Assembly (NCBI GenBank): GCA_036346205.1 | Contig: JARFJB010001595.1 | Location: 152,001 to 216,000 of the forward strand | Origin: Vesta saturnalis | Lineage: Eukaryota > Arthropoda > Insecta > Coleoptera > Lampyridae | Length of the DNA: 64,000 bases | Reading direction: 5' to 3' | Part shown: in pieces, positions 27,555 through 39,117 of the stretch | Position numbering within the stretch: position 1 is the first letter of the stretch | Layout of the letters: every line of letters starts with the position of its first letter | The notes under the pieces: model-generated | Told to the model about the DNA's origin: nothing | Databases searched by the model: none | What the model saw: the letters and a program-made list of their open reading frames with translations, nothing else | Position numbers and translations under genes: made by a program

Positions 27555-27858
27555 TTTGGTACGAAAAAATAAAGAAAGTCTATTAAATGCAACACGATAA
27601 CACGATGAATAATTTTTGACATATGCGTGAAAATCATACCTTGGTTGTTTTCAACAGGGAATTTAATTTATGTCTTACGTGGCCCTCTTTACTAATTTTG
27701 TTGTCATCAGTAAGTCGTAATTCATATTTTAAACTGTATTTGTTGTTGCTGGGCAAATATCGGTTTTTGTTGATATTTGATGCTTTTGATTTACTAACAC
27801 ATCTCTTGAAAACAAATATAACATTCTTATGTAATTAAAATAATGTTAGGTTTATAAC

Positions 27859-28668
27859 ATTATTATTTTATAATTTGTTCTCATTGTTAGTAGAGACAGC
27901 ATTACATTTAGGTAATCTAGCGGCAACCATAACATTAGTATGGTAACAGTTTAAATTACTGCAGACTAATGTAAGATCTTTTCATCCAGGCTAAATTGAA
28001 TAATTTCCGTTAACGCGAACTAGCCTACTAGACGTTGGAAGAACAATTCCCGCTATGCACCTGTTTCTTACGATATCTCAGGATATGAAAAAGATATCGA
28101 CTTGCAGTTTTCACTGTTTTATTACTAATTTAGTCTACTTTTTAAAGACCTACTTAAATCTTTATGCTTCCTTTTAAAATTGTAAAGAGAAAACACAATA
28201 TTAAAAAAATATTAAACAGCGCCCTCTAGCATTGATGTTATTAATCAGATTGCATCAAATTTACAAATTTTCTATTGTTTAACAAAATCTCTTTCAAACA
28301 ACATCAAGTTTATTAAAATCGGTCAAGCAGAACCTGAATTAAAGTTTTTTCGTAACAAAGTTCCCACTCTCCCCCACCCCTTATTTGAAGAGATAGACTA
28401 AAACTTGTCAAATAAAAAATATACAGAATTTGTCGAGGAATCTGATTATAATATTTTATGTGCCCCTTAATTGAGTAAATTTTGAAAAATTTTGCTTTTT
28501 AAGATTTTAACTGTCAAATACGCCCTCTAGCGGTGGACCTTCAATTCTGAAAATAATTTCCAGGCGTTTCTCGAGGCCACTTTTGTTATAAAAATTTTTT
28601 TCCCGAACCTGTGCTATAATCTATTCCTGAGATATGACCGACGGCCGTTCTTAGTTGGCTACTCGGTA
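27859..28668. repeat. right inverted repeat arm (~810 bp)
   Basis: Reverse complement of 25217-26022 with a low density of differences; ends ...CCAACTAC-type sequence read from the right at 28650-28668. Confidence 0.95.
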
Positions 28669-30300
28669 CAGTTTTACTCTTTCTACAGTTTAAATACATG
28701 AAATATAAATCGGCGTTGTAGCCATTGACCCCAACACACAATAAACAAATTAGTTTAATTTATAGTCAATAAACATTATTATTATTATTATATTATGAAT
28801 CCTGTTAAGGAACCTCAGTTAACCAGATCGGAGGCAGGTTTACCCTAAGATAGCCACTCGCTTTATAGCTTCATATTGTTATCTGTTTAAATATGCATAG
28901 CTTTATGTATATTTTAATTTAGCCTTTGGCTTGACTGGATTACTATATTTGTGCTTAGTATTTAGTGCTCACAGCTACATTTAAAGTCAATTTTATGCTT
29001 TTATTCAAGACTCTTAGTCAACCTAATTAATAGTAAATTGATATTGAGTAATCAGTCCTAATTCTACATTCTTGTCTCTTTAGTCCGAAGCTAATGGCAC
29101 CGAATTTATGCTTCTTCCTTAATGCTGGGCTTACCTAATTGTTTCAACTTTTAATTTTCCTTTTTCAGAGATACTGGAAATTACTATAACAGTTTTTTGA
29201 GTTCCACAGTACTGTAAATATTTAAATTGCAGATCCTTTTAAGGCCGTTATATAATTTTGTAACTTTTACCTTTTGTAAAATATCTATTTAACGATTATT
29301 TTCGATTTGAAGGCTTTATTAAGCTTGAATTTTCTATAGCTATTAAAGCATGTTTTTTATAAAATAAAGTGTAATTAATTTTTAATTAACGTGTATAACT
29401 AGTGTGTAACTAATCGAATATTCTTATGTAAAAAAAATAAGGGGATTTGTGTTTAGCTTAATCACATTTTGGGTTAGGGTTAGAGACAAACCAAGCGCTT
29501 GTTTAACTACCCTGAGAAGCAGTGTATTTATTTACTGAATCAAAAAAACTTTTTTAAACCCTTCTAAGTGCGACCACCAACGCCAGTTGTGTTTTTTCTT
29601 GTTTATGTACCAACGATTAAGAAAGAACAAGAATTAATTGTTGATTGAAATAAAAAATATTTATTTTGCAGTCTTGGAGACTGTTGCCGCCCTATGTGTT
29701 TACTTATTTCTGATATACCCATTTCTACGCTTCCACCTTTGTACTGAAGAGCTAGCCGAAGAGCATTGCGTCCATCCATGTTGCTAAACGTGATAAAAGT
29801 TTTACACTAAAATCACAGTCAACCTATCACAAAGGTGGTTCCATGGCTCATCTTGCCGGGCTAGGACGGAACCAACGCGAAAGGTACGAGAAACACGTAG
29901 CCACCTTGAGTTTCTTTACAAACATATCCACAACTCCTCGGAAAAACCACAATTCTCATTCCAATTCACTCCCTATACTATCCTGATCTAGATTCAACTC
30001 TTTATGACAACTTCCCATATTGGGGTTTTCTCCTTCCGCGCAATTTAACAAATTCGAACACTATTTACCCTTGAGCACGCAATAAATTTTTTCCAATTGC
30101 GCAATGTTACGACAGTTATACAAGCAAAAATATACATACATATATTTTCTTGTACTTTAATACATGAACATATCGTACATTCATTTCTTCACACGTTTAT
30201 AACAGTTTTTAAACGGAATTCTTTCGCAACTAATAGCAAGGCCCAGTAGCACTTACCATTATCGTCTCAATTTGATTTCATGTATCTTTATCCACATACA
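28669..30300. other. AT-rich sequence with a short ATT run and one coding-like ORF
   Basis: An (ATT)n run lies at ~28769-28790. The 29860-30100 stretch is GC-richer than average but shows no family. The minus-strand frame at 29603-29779 is listed separately. Confidence 0.4.
29603..29779 (-). CDS. unrecognised 58-codon ORF
   Basis: The frame starts MDGRNALRLALQYKGGSVEM and continues ISEISKHIGRQQSPRLQ. Its first ~40 residues have the composition and codon mix of genuine protein, while the last 20 are low-complexity. The frame stays open upstream of the ATG for a few more codons, so this may be a piece of a larger decayed gene or exon. I recognise no family, and no splice partner is obvious. 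It could be a transposon fragment. Confidence 0.25.
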   Translation of the reverse strand: MDGRNALRLALQYKGGSVEMGISEISKHIGRQQSPRLQNKYFLFQSTINSCSFLIVGT

Positions 30301-30304
30301 TCTT

Positions 30305-30541
30305 AATTAAAACACCTATGTTACGTCATTGACTCTTATATATCATCCTTCCTATGTATTTTTCAATTAAATTGTAATTTTCTATTTTGTGGTTATTAAT
30401 AATTATTTAACTCATCTTTACATATCTTTGTTTACTTATTTCTACATTGAAATTGGTTTAACGGTATAAGACTTTCCTAAGAATGTATATCTAGCGATAG
30501 AATTAGAATCTAATGAGATAAGAGATAGTCTCTTTCAAACA
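30305..30541 (+). repeat. 5' LTR remnant
   Basis: Shares in order ACCTATG-TACG, AATTGTAATTTTCTATTTTG, TTTACT-ATTTCTA-ATTGAAATT, TATAGAATTA and GATAAGAGATA blocks with 38560-38775. The upstream boundary is uncertain; TGTTACGACAG at 30104 is a possible start. Confidence 0.7.
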
Positions 30542-30779
30542 CTGCATTGATTGCGGAAAATCTGGTATTACCATCGAATCTAAAACTGTTATGGTTGATG
30601 ATCTTGTAGTTCTTCAGATATCTCAACACTAATTTTAAGAATTGATTTTTACCGATTAATGTACGTTGAGCCTTACTTTAGAAACGGTCAGTAGATATTC
30701 AGTAATGAAATATTTTTAGATACTGTCTCGTCGGATTGCTTAAATTCTTAATATTATCTTTCTCCTTCTAAGCAAACTG

Positions 30780-31002
30780 CTTTAAGCATCTTCCAGAACC
30801 TTCTTTCTTAGCAACTTCTTTGGAATTGGGTTGTACTACTTTGGTCGAACACCAAATAATAACTCTTAAACAGATAGCGGATAGAGTTGCATGCTTTGAG
30901 AGAATTAGGTGTGTTTGTACCTTCTACTAACACTTGGCCTAGTCCCATTGCTCCCGTCAAAAGGTAAGACGATACTTATCAATTTGTCGGTTTCCGCAAT
31001 GC
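30780..31002 (+). pseudogene. gypsy pol, start of RT, truncated by piggyBac insertion
   Basis: The decayed frame shows a VEHQIITLKQIADRV-like run, then ELGVFV-type sequence and TNTWPSPIAPVK. This is the N-terminal fingers region of gypsy reverse transcriptase, just before the palm. The reading is cut by the piggyBac at 31007 and resumes after 33196. The homologous minus-strand copy at ~16100-16020 shows the same motif uninterrupted. Stops are frequent. Confidence 0.75.
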
Positions 31003-31453
31003 TAACCCTCTTATTGTGTTCGGGTCAATATGACCCAATCGCGTTCTTCTAATCTGCATAATTCGTTAATTTATTTAAATATTTCGTTCCCACAGCATGA
31101 CTTTTATTTCATTACTCTAATAACGGTGTGCCTAGATTGATATTAGAAAATTATAATTAGCTTTTTTTTATATGCACTTGTTACATTCACTATGTTTGGG
31201 TCTATATGACCCGGTGATTTATGTGGTTCAAATTAGAGGAACGAGAAGCAGTATGATCATAGACAAATCTGTTTTATTAGTTTTGTTTTATTTTCATAAA
31301 TATATACAGCTTACATAATATTGTTGAGACTTGTCTGTCGCTCCGCGTATAAATGCAGCAAGTGAGCATATGTGTGTTAGTTTCGTAGTATATATCAAAC
31401 TTGATGGTATACTCTAATAAGAAGTACCTATCAATTCAAATTTATTACTGAAA

Positions 31454-32670
31454 ATGTGTAGTGAGAGAGTGCTTACGGATAGTGAACTTGAGAAACTTTT
31501 GTGTGCTTCTGATAGTGATTCTAATGCTTCTAAAGAAGAAAATCATTTGTCCGAAACCGAGATATATAATATCGAATCGGATGATGAAGTAGAAGCTACG
31601 ATTTCAGATGAATCTGATACGGATAATCACGTGACTTCAAAAGATGGCAATATAGTATGGAATGAAAAGATACATCAATCGGGAAGGTTATCACCAGCAA
31701 ATATCATTTACCTAAGCTCTATAATGTTCACGAAAATGTAACAGTAGATGAGCAACTGGTACCTGTTTTCCTTTTAGACAGTACATAGCGAACAAACATG
31801 CTAAATATGTAGTCAAGAATTGGATTCTATGCGATTCTGTAACTGCTTACGCATATGACATGCAAGTTTACCTCGGCAAAAAAGGTGAATCTCCAGAGAG
31901 AGGTGAAGGTAAAAGCATTGTGTTAGATCTTTACTTATGGTCTAAAAGATCACAACGTAACGTGTGATCATTTTTTCACCTCGTACGATCTGGGGCAGAT
32001 GCTATTGAAAAGAAAAATAACCATGCTTGGCACTACTCGCAAAAATGAGCCTGAATTGCCAGCATCATTGGTCTGCAACAGGAATTAAATTCTTTCTTCA
32101 AAATTTTACTATACCAAGGACACGTCGATAGTTTCCTATATTTCTAAAAGGAATAAAAATGTTACGCTCATGAGCACACTGCACCACGATAACGGAGTGT
32201 GTAACCAAGATCATAAAAAGGCGTTATTGGTTTTAGATTACAACAAAACTAAAGGTGTTGTAGGCAAGTTAACAATAACATACACATGCAGACGGGAAAC
32301 TAGAAAAATGGCCAATGACTATCTTTTACAATATCATGGACGTTTCAGCTTACAACGCTTATGTTCTGTGGTGCGAAGTAACTCCAACGGCGACTATTTC
32401 TTGACGAACTGGGTAATTCCTTTATCCCTCTATTATTGCAAGAAAGAAAACGTCTCCCTCAAAGTATTCCTGCAGCTGAAATGGTTATAAAGTCACTTTT
32501 CTTCAACCAGTAATGCCGAACTAAGGGAACAATCAACCACAACCAGACGTTAAAGATGTAACCTTTGTTCCTCTTCAAATGATAATAAATCTAATATGGT
32601 AAGTTGTAATTGCTCAAAATACCAATGTAAAGCTCATGTATATTATTACTGTCAAGACTGTAAGAAATAA
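31454..32670 (+). pseudogene. piggyBac transposase, internally deleted and frameshifted
   Basis: DDD-type transposase that excises at TTAA without a footprint. The N-terminus is acidic (DSDSNASKEENHLSETEIYN), as usual. After RLSPANII about 150 family residues are missing, and the frame resumes at ENVTVDEQLVPVF with the first catalytic Asp. Then come NWILCDSVTAYAYDMQVYLG and CDHFFTSYDLGQMLLKRK with the second Asp. Next are LMSTLHHDNGV and LDYNKTKGVV, followed by TYTCRR. The third Asp is expected between the last two but is absent. The end is a cysteine-rich domain, C--C...C-C...C..H...C..C, at 32557-32670. Several frameshifts make it inactive. Confidence 0.88.
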
Positions 32671-32903
32671 ATGTATATACCTAACTACTACGTTTTTCAG
32701 ATATTGTTTACATAACATTTAAAGTAATATGTAATAAAAATAAAATAACGCAATAAAATGTAATAAATTATAAATACTACACCTTATTTCTTATTAATTA
32801 CTGTTATATCAATTTAGCGACAATAAAACGACAACTATATGCTCCAGGGTCATAATGATCCGAACACAATAAGTGAAACCAAAACGTTAACACAACAGGA
32901 GGG

Positions 32904-33192
32904 TTAATAAATGAGAGTATAATACCGTGAATCTAATGTAATCCATTACTGCTATGAGTACTCCACCACCCCTGGCAACATTCATTTCAACAAACTGCCG
33001 ATAACACCGTAAAACTGTATAGTTAACAGGAAATTATTCGTAACAATTTATGCTTGGATTCTGCCACGTTCCTGCTAAACACATAATGTGATATGGAGGA
33101 ATGTAGACTTCTTGAAGCAGAGCAAATAGGCTGCCGAGTCATAATGACCCGAACTCAATAAGTGAAACCAAAATGTTAACGCAATAGGAGGG
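32904..33192 (+). repeat. second piggyBac right end plus intervening sequence
   Basis: TTAA at 32904-32907 follows the first right terminus. The next 230 bp are unrelated, and then a second right terminus runs from GAGTCATAATGACCC (33136) to 33192. The two right ends share GAAACCAAAA-GTTAAC-CAA and AGGAGGG with three or four differences. Confidence 0.8.
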
Positions 33193-33196
33193 TTAA

Positions 33197-34880
33197 TGCT
33201 GTTACAGAAAAATATTCCTTCCCTCTTCCTTACATTAGTTCTATTTTGGATCATCTTCTGTATGTTCCGTATCTCTCTACCTTAAATATACAGTTTGCTT
33301 ATTACAAAATTCCAATTTTTGCGGAATCTAATCGTAAGACTGCCGTTACGGTCCCTGGACGTAGATAATAGCAATTTACACATATGGCTTTATTGTCTCT
33401 TAATTCACCTGCAATATTTCAGCGTTTAATTGATGGCGTTTTAGGAGCTAATTTGGAACCGTATCGTTTTGCATATTTTGATGGTATTGTAACTTTAACA
33501 TCTACGTTTGAACGCCTAGAGATTTTAGAGAAAGTTCTTCATCGTTTAACTCGTCTTACTTTACGCCAAGACAAGTGTTCTTTCTGTCTACCTAAACTTA
33601 AATATTAGTGTTTGGGTTTATTTTGGCTGATCCTACTCCTCATAATGTCTCATTACTGTGCTTTGTGATCGGTATAGCGTCTTGGTACCGCAAACTTTTC
33701 TTCACTTACCTCTCTGCTTATTTCACTTGCCAAGAAGGATACTCTCTTTGTTTGGTCTCCTGAGTGTGAGTTAGCGTTTACGTCTTAGAGATTACATTTA
33801 TTCTCTTCACCTATCTAGTCTTGTCTCGACTTCTATCGTCCTTTATCGTCCAAACGGATGCCTCAAATTTTGGAGTTGGTGTTGTTTGAAGCCAAAAAAT
33901 TTGACTCTGATGATCTTTATCTAAAGCTGAACAAAATTACTCTACTACAGAGAAAGAGTGTCTGGCACTGAAGTTTCTCATTTCGTTGTGATTACTAATC
34001 AACATTTATTTATCTGATTAAATAAATTACAAAATCTATCTGGTCGTTTAACTTGATGGTCTTTACGTTTACAACAATATAACTTCACTATAATTCACGG
34101 TAAAGATATAAAACATGTCGTTCCTGATCTTTTATCTCGTACTAGCCCTCAAACCTAACTTGTTACTCTTTCTTGGTATTTAAATTGTCTCCGTCGTGTT
34201 TCTCCTTCTCAAAGAATTTTCATTTTGTTTTATGAAGGATGGTCTACTGTATAAGCGTATGCTTATTGCTTCTCTTTCCAAATCCTTCTATGATAGCTGG
34301 CGTATACTTGTTCTTAAAGAGCGACGTCGCCGTGTGTTCACCAAACGTCATGATCTTCAGACTTCTGCCCATTTTGGTATAACGAAAACTGTTGGTAGAA
34401 TTTTTTTGAACAATTATTGGCTTGTCTTGTGTGCAGATGTCGCTCGCTATGTTCGTCAATATGCCATTTGTTCTGCAAATAAGGTTGAGTAATACCCTTC
34501 TCCTGGTTTCCTAGCTCCAAGAGCCAAACCCACTCGTCCTTGGCAAATTCTATGTATAGATATTGTTGGTCCTTTTCCTAGAACCTGTGATGGGCATTCT
34601 TTGTTTTGGTTGTCGCTTATTGTTTTTGCATATTTGCATGTCTCTTCCGTACTGATATTGCTACTTATGTTTGTCCTCTAGTTGAATATAATATCTTCCT
34701 TATGTTTGGTACACCTCAGTATGTCATTAGCGATAATGACCTACAATTTCTCAGAAAGAAATTCACTCATTTTTTTGTCGAATATTGCACTACTCTTTAA
34801 TGCTATATGCCATGCTCAAGCTAACCCTGCCAAGGGATTAATCGGTTTCTTGAAACGATCCTTACACTTATGAAAAAGTA
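33197..34880 (+). pseudogene. gypsy pol: RT palm, RNase H, integrase; broken
   Basis: The order is FPLPYISSILDHLL and a decayed AYYKIPI box at ~33230-33320. Then comes NSPAIFQRLIDGVLGANLEP with the catalytic box as YFDGIVTL, where YLDD-type is expected, and DKCSFCLPKLKY. RNase H remnants (TDASNFGVG, KLQNLSGRLT, LQQYNFTIIHGKD, PDLLSR) span ~33840-34150. The integrase zinc finger lies at ~34196-34490, with one Cys changed to Tyr (YAICSANK). The integrase core has CIDIVGPF and VISDNDLQF, but the final Glu region is altered. Many stops and shifts; cut by the transposon at 34911. Confidence 0.87.
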
Positions 34881-34910
34881 AGCTTTCACCATTATTACAA
34901 ATATTTAAAA

Positions 34911-36166
34911 TACGGTACTCGTCAAAATAAACAGTACCGACATATGAAGGGCCATGGGATGGCTTAGGCGATGTCTGTTTGTTATGTTTGGCTTGTTTGT
35001 CATTAACTGTCATAACAATATTACACTCGTATTAAAAACGTACTGAAAATGGGTTCTGACAACCGAAGAAAAGGTACTTATAGTAGAACATTATTTCCAA
35101 TCATACGGATGTGGGCGGGGCAATGGCCCAAGTTTGAAACAAGTTTTTGGAAAATATCGGGAGCAATTTGATAAAGCTACATCCAATACAAGCGAATGTT
35201 AGCAGTTGGTGAGAAATTTCGTCGCACTGGTAGTGTGTTGTGTCAGGTCGTCAAAGAACAGTTTGTGCCAACGATAAGGACGAACGGGTTATTGACCAAA
35301 TTTTGTAGTCTCCACAAAGAAATCTTCGACGAACTGCTTGTAGATTATGCAGTGAAATATCCTTAGAATGTCCAAAGACATTGGTGTTTATCCATATCGT
35401 ATTCAATCTGGACAACTACTAAACGCTGTGCACAAACGTTCAATAAAGGCTTATTGTAGACACCTGTTGAGCCTAGTATACGACGATACCGATTTCTTGG
35501 AAAATGTAGGGTTTTCAGACGAAAGTGATGTTCACCTAATTACTGCACCAATAGGCCAACAACTCCATTTCTTGGATTTGAACGCCCTGACTTCATTGTG
35601 AATAAACTAGTTCAGAGTGCTCGAGTTACGATTTGGTGTGTTGTATCGGAGCGCGGTATAATAGGTCCTTATTTTGTTAAGGACGGGAATCAATACCCAG
35701 TTACTGTTAATCAAGAGCGTTACAGGCAGAATATTATCATACATTTAGTGAGAGGTTTAAGAAATTTTTCCTCGCACGAAGTTTCCAATTAAACTGTCAA
35801 TGGTTTCAACCAGATGGCGCTACAAGCGATACAGTCACACGCACATTAGAACTTCTCCGCGACCATTTTGGAAAAAGAATAATTTTTCGTGGAACGGACT
35901 TCGATTACCCTTCACATTCACCTGACACTACGCCACCTCATGCATACATTTGAGGTATGATGAAAGAGTTCGTATTCCAATCTGACGGAAAACAATAATA
36001 ACCTACTTCCAATAACTGAGTTAACCACTATTTATGAACATCTTCAATGACCTTCAAAATCGCTATGAAGCTTCTTTACGCCGTAATGGTGCTTGTGTTG
36101 AACATATAAATTACAAAAATTAATAAATTTGTTGTTTTCAGTACTGTTTATTTCGGAGAATACTGC
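34911..36166 (+). mobile_element. DD41D-type IS630-Tc1-mariner element nested in gypsy
   Basis: The left terminus TACGGTACTC(G)TCAAAATAAACAGTACCG and the reversed right terminus GCAGTATTCTCCGAAATAAACAGTACTG form ~28-bp inverted repeats. These are far shorter than in the 0.8- and 25-kb elements. The 1.26-kb unit is nearly all transposase. It interrupts the gypsy integrase C-terminal region. Confidence 0.85.
35050..36123 (+). pseudogene. DD41D-type transposase, broken
   Basis: The frame enters at LTTEEKVLIVEHYFQSYG and continues LKQVFGKYREQFDK, then a degraded HTH. It resumes at 35368 with YPYRIQSGQLLNAVHKR, and the first Asp sits in VGFSDESDVHL. From 35598 it reads VTIWCVVSERGIIGPYFVKD and QERYRQNIIIHLVRGLRNF. 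The second Asp is in WFQPDGATSDT and the tail in SPDTTPPHAYI. I count 41 residues between the second Asp and the His that replaces the third Asp. It ends near VEHINYKN. Intact members of this family are widespread in insects; this copy has at least four frame breaks and a lost catalytic residue. Confidence 0.85.
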
Positions 36167-36169
36167 ACT

Positions 36170-38110
36170 TAACGGTGTATTTTTGTATTTATCTTTATAC
36201 CAATCTAAACGTTTCGATAACTCTTACACGTATCGTCCTCAATAATAAAAAAACCTTTAAAAAAGTCAATTTGAATAAATTCGTCTGGACATCATTAAAC
36301 TACTGTTTAAAGCTTATAAATGTATTTGCTCGTTACAATCTGTAACAAAATGTCTCAAGTTTTAAATATTTATTTAATTTGTATTAAATTTTACAGTTTT
36401 AACCTTAATGCTGTAGAACTTAATATACATTCAAGTACTTTTGGTTGCCTATAGTCTTTTACATATTCAGTTCTAAATTTACAAAGTTATTGTTAAAATT
36501 TCTAGTCTCTTGCTTTTTTTAACACACATTTGACTAATTGATAGATAACACCCTTTCCTTTTCAAAAAAGTATTGCATTTTGTTAACATTGCATGTTTGG
36601 TGGATGAAGCCATTCCTTTAAATGATTTTCTGAAATAATTTCACTCTTCGCAAGAAAGATATATAAATAGGAATTGTTTCATAAAGGAAAATAGTTTATA
36701 CTCGAGAGTGCTAAGTACTAACTGTTTTCTTCGCCTATTGCGGTTTTGAAGTGTACCATTCACACAGTTTTGACGAAAGCTCGCCTTCCACCTTTAGAGC
36801 TTCATGTGGGTGTTTCTGTCCTGGTTTTTGTCATTATCGTTCCATATTTTACAATTAAAAGAAACTTAAGGGTAGACCATCTGTACCTGTGTGTGTAACT
36901 TACATAGAAATTCGATCTTTGGTTCGTAGAAGTCGACAAAAGGTCAGACGATTTTAATCACATTCTTCACACCCATGTTATGTATATAGCCTATATCCTC
37001 GCATCCTTTCTGCTCCTTTCCTTAGCATTAAAATAATAAAAATTATTAGATTATCCCTTACTCTCATTAAAGTATTGTCTATCTATCACCTCATCTGAAA
37101 CCACTTTCTCCTCCTCCTTTGCCTTCGTCTTCTTGTTTGATTTCTATAATTAAAACTGTTAAAAATACCTTACTACTAAATTACTTACCTTTTTATTAGA
37201 TCTTTAATTAATTTTTGTGTAAATTGTTCTTTAACAACTACCGTTTTGTGTTCAGCTGTCGGCCATATTTTTATCTCTTAGAGTTTGTGACGTATTAATA
37301 TATTAAACAAATCTGCGCACAGTAGTTTTGTTTTAGACACCTTCCATATGTTTTAAATTTTTGATTTTTATATTAGTACTTGATTAACTTTTTTTAACTT
37401 TCGATTTTAAATTACTTAAATTAAATTTTTGTTATGACATAGCAAGTATTCTGAATTTAATTATCATTTTGTATATTAACTTTTTCGTTATAGAAAATCT
37501 TATTTTAGTAAAATATTTCGAAATTAATCAGGTTCCCATTTATTTAGATTTTAAATTACTATAAAATTTTCTTTAGTTACTTACAACGTTATACGGAATT
37601 ATTCGTTTAAGCTTGCGTTGTCATTTTTTGTTTTATTGTGTTTTCTTTAAATTTTAAGTTTATGAACGTATCTATACGTTGATACTTATAAATTTAATTA
37701 CTTTTTTAATTGTGTAGTTACCTCGAACATTAATGTCCAATTTATTTGTCTTTGTGTATAAAATTATCTGTTTTGAGATACTTTTTATTTATATAGGTAT
37801 TTTTTATTTGATTTAGCAATTGTAGGTTTTGTTGTATACCACAACATTCTTTTTTTCCTATTGGTTTCTCCTTTCCTTCGGTTACCTACTCGCCTTTTGC
37901 AGACATCATTATTCAAAAACTGGGATAACGGTGATACTTCTATGGGGAGCGGCTCCTGGCGCTCTTGTCTCTATCGGAATTCTCTTGACCCCGCCCGTAC
38001 CGTCTGACGCCGGAGATTTCTTTCATCAGCAGACGAGTAGCGGACCCTTCTCTCTCCGCTTCCCGTTTCTGCACATAACACATTTTCGACGAAGATCCGT
38101 CAAATTCTCT
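36170..38110. other. AT-rich sequence inside the gypsy remnant
   Basis: No recognisable pol sequence between the integrase and the C-terminal tail, so part of this is probably another inserted or decayed repeat. A GC-richer pocket at 37945-38070 has long frames on both strands but no family resemblance. Confidence 0.4.
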
Positions 38111-38119
38111 TTGATTAAT

Positions 38120-38345
38120 CGTGTGTGACAACGTAATGTTGTTGTCTTTGACGCTGCTTGTAACTTTAATGATAAACTCGCTGCTAAATTTGTTAAACTC
38201 TATTTGATTAAGAAAGTTATCTCTCCTAAACTTAAAATTAAAAGATGATTCTGATAAACCTTCTATACATCTAGATATTACTGATATGCATTGTCCTCTT
38301 AACTTGTCTTTTCGCCATCCTTGGCGTCGAAAACGTCGCAAACGT
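38120..38345 (+). pseudogene. gypsy pol C-terminal tail
   Basis: Reads NFNDKLAAKFVKLYLIKKV, then SPKLK and SDKPSIHLDITDMHCPLN with one small shift. The AAKF--PY-IKKV-SP and later H--DLH pattern is the tail after the integrase in gypsy elements. It lies ~130 bp before the polypurine tract, the expected place. Non-functional. Confidence 0.65.
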
Positions 38346-38470
38346 TGTATCGACTTGTCCGATTGTTTTTCTGATCCATTCTGCCATTTCGCTTCTTGAT
38401 TTGTTGTTAATTACATATCTTTTCTTTTTTTTTTCTCTTGCCCGGCTTTTCATTTTGCTTGGGGGAGTTT

Positions 38471-38780
38471 TGTGACATGCGCAATTTGATTTTGCGAATT
38501 TAGTCCACATTTACAATTTTTTAGTAAATTTTGTGCATATATACATAATAATATTTCCCTAACTAAAACCCCTATGATACGCTATTGGCTCTTGTGTATC
38601 ATTCTTATTATCTATTCTCTAATTAATTTGTAATTTTCTATTTTGTGGGTATATGTAATTATTTGATTTATTGTTATATGTCTATATTTACTCATTTCTA
38701 TAATGAAATTAATTTAATGTCATAATTATCTAGCTATAGAATTACTATCTAATTCGATAAGAGATAAGTTTTTCCAAAAA
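38471..38780 (+). repeat. 3' LTR remnant
   Basis: Starts TGTGACATGCGC directly after GGGGGAGTTT. Its second half aligns with 30305-30541. The right boundary is approximate. Confidence 0.65.
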
Positions 38781-39117
38781 TATAGTGAATTGAAAGACAC
38801 TTGCATTGAAATTTTAATTATACGACCTAAATTGATTGGGATATAATCCAGCGCACTGTTAAGATTGGATAAGGTTTACTGTGTATTCCTTTTTCAACGA
38901 GCTTCCCTTGGAAATGCAGTATTCTATGTATAACGTGATGAGTAAGTTACTTTATCACTTTTTTAATTACACATCAATCTTATTCCAGAAATGGCTTTAG
39001 GATTTTTCTTTTACTGAACTTGTCTGTACTATTTTTAAGACACTAATGAATAAACGTCAGAATCTCAATGTTCGTATACTGTTTGTTTGTTATATTGTGC
39101 GTTTTTAAACAACAAAC

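Larger units (their letters stand above)
25217..28668 (-). mobile_element. DD41D-type IS630-Tc1-mariner element with ~0.8-kb inverted repeats
   Basis: A complete-looking 3.45-kb element. The outermost bases pair as (TA)ACGGGTGGCCAACTAAG on the left and, reversed, (TA)CCGAGTAGCCAACTAAG on the right, giving a TA target site at each end. Inverted arms of about 800 bp flank a minus-strand transposase gene of about 1.5 kb. The arms still match base for base over long runs, pointing to a fairly recent insertion or to gene conversion between arms. A transcript through both arms would fold into long double-stranded RNA. Confidence 0.92.
31003..33196 (+). mobile_element. piggyBac-like element with target-site copies
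   Basis: Begins CCCTCTTATTGTGTTCGGG at 31007 and ends CAATAGGAGGG at 33192. It is flanked by CTAA (31003-31006) and TTAA (33193-33196); piggyBac duplicates TTAA on insertion, so the left copy appears mutated. Subterminal palindromes GGGTCAATATGACCC (31022) and GGGTCTATATGACCC (31198) lie on the left. Matching ones lie at 32847 and 33136 on the right. There are two right ends: the first closes at 32903 followed by TTAA, the second at 33192. This suggests two related elements inserted side by side, or one inserted at the end of another. Confidence 0.9.
30305..38780 (+). mobile_element. Ty3/gypsy LTR retrotransposon remnant with nested insertions
   Basis: Two diverged direct repeats lie 8.2 kb apart and bracket pol sequence in the order RT, RNase H, integrase and a C-terminal tail. 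I interpret them as LTR remnants. A purine-rich GGGGGAGTTT tract lies just before TGTGACATGC at 38471, as expected for a polypurine tract followed by the 3' LTR. Gag and protease are not recognisable. The element is interrupted by a piggyBac (31007-33192), a DD41D-type transposon (34911-36166) and probably other DNA at 36.2-38.1 kb. It is inactive. Confidence 0.8.

Noticed and set aside
27360..27572. Plus-strand ORF of 70 codons
   Set aside because: Antisense of exon 1 of the DD41D transposase.
36170..38110. Possible gypsy env
   Set aside because: Located where an env-like or pol-tail region might be, but no signal peptide, cleavage motif or membrane anchor was recognised and frames are short.
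37940..38341. 133-codon minus-strand ORF
   Set aside because: Overlaps the plus-strand gypsy C-terminal tail in antisense; Arg/Ser-rich with no family resemblance.
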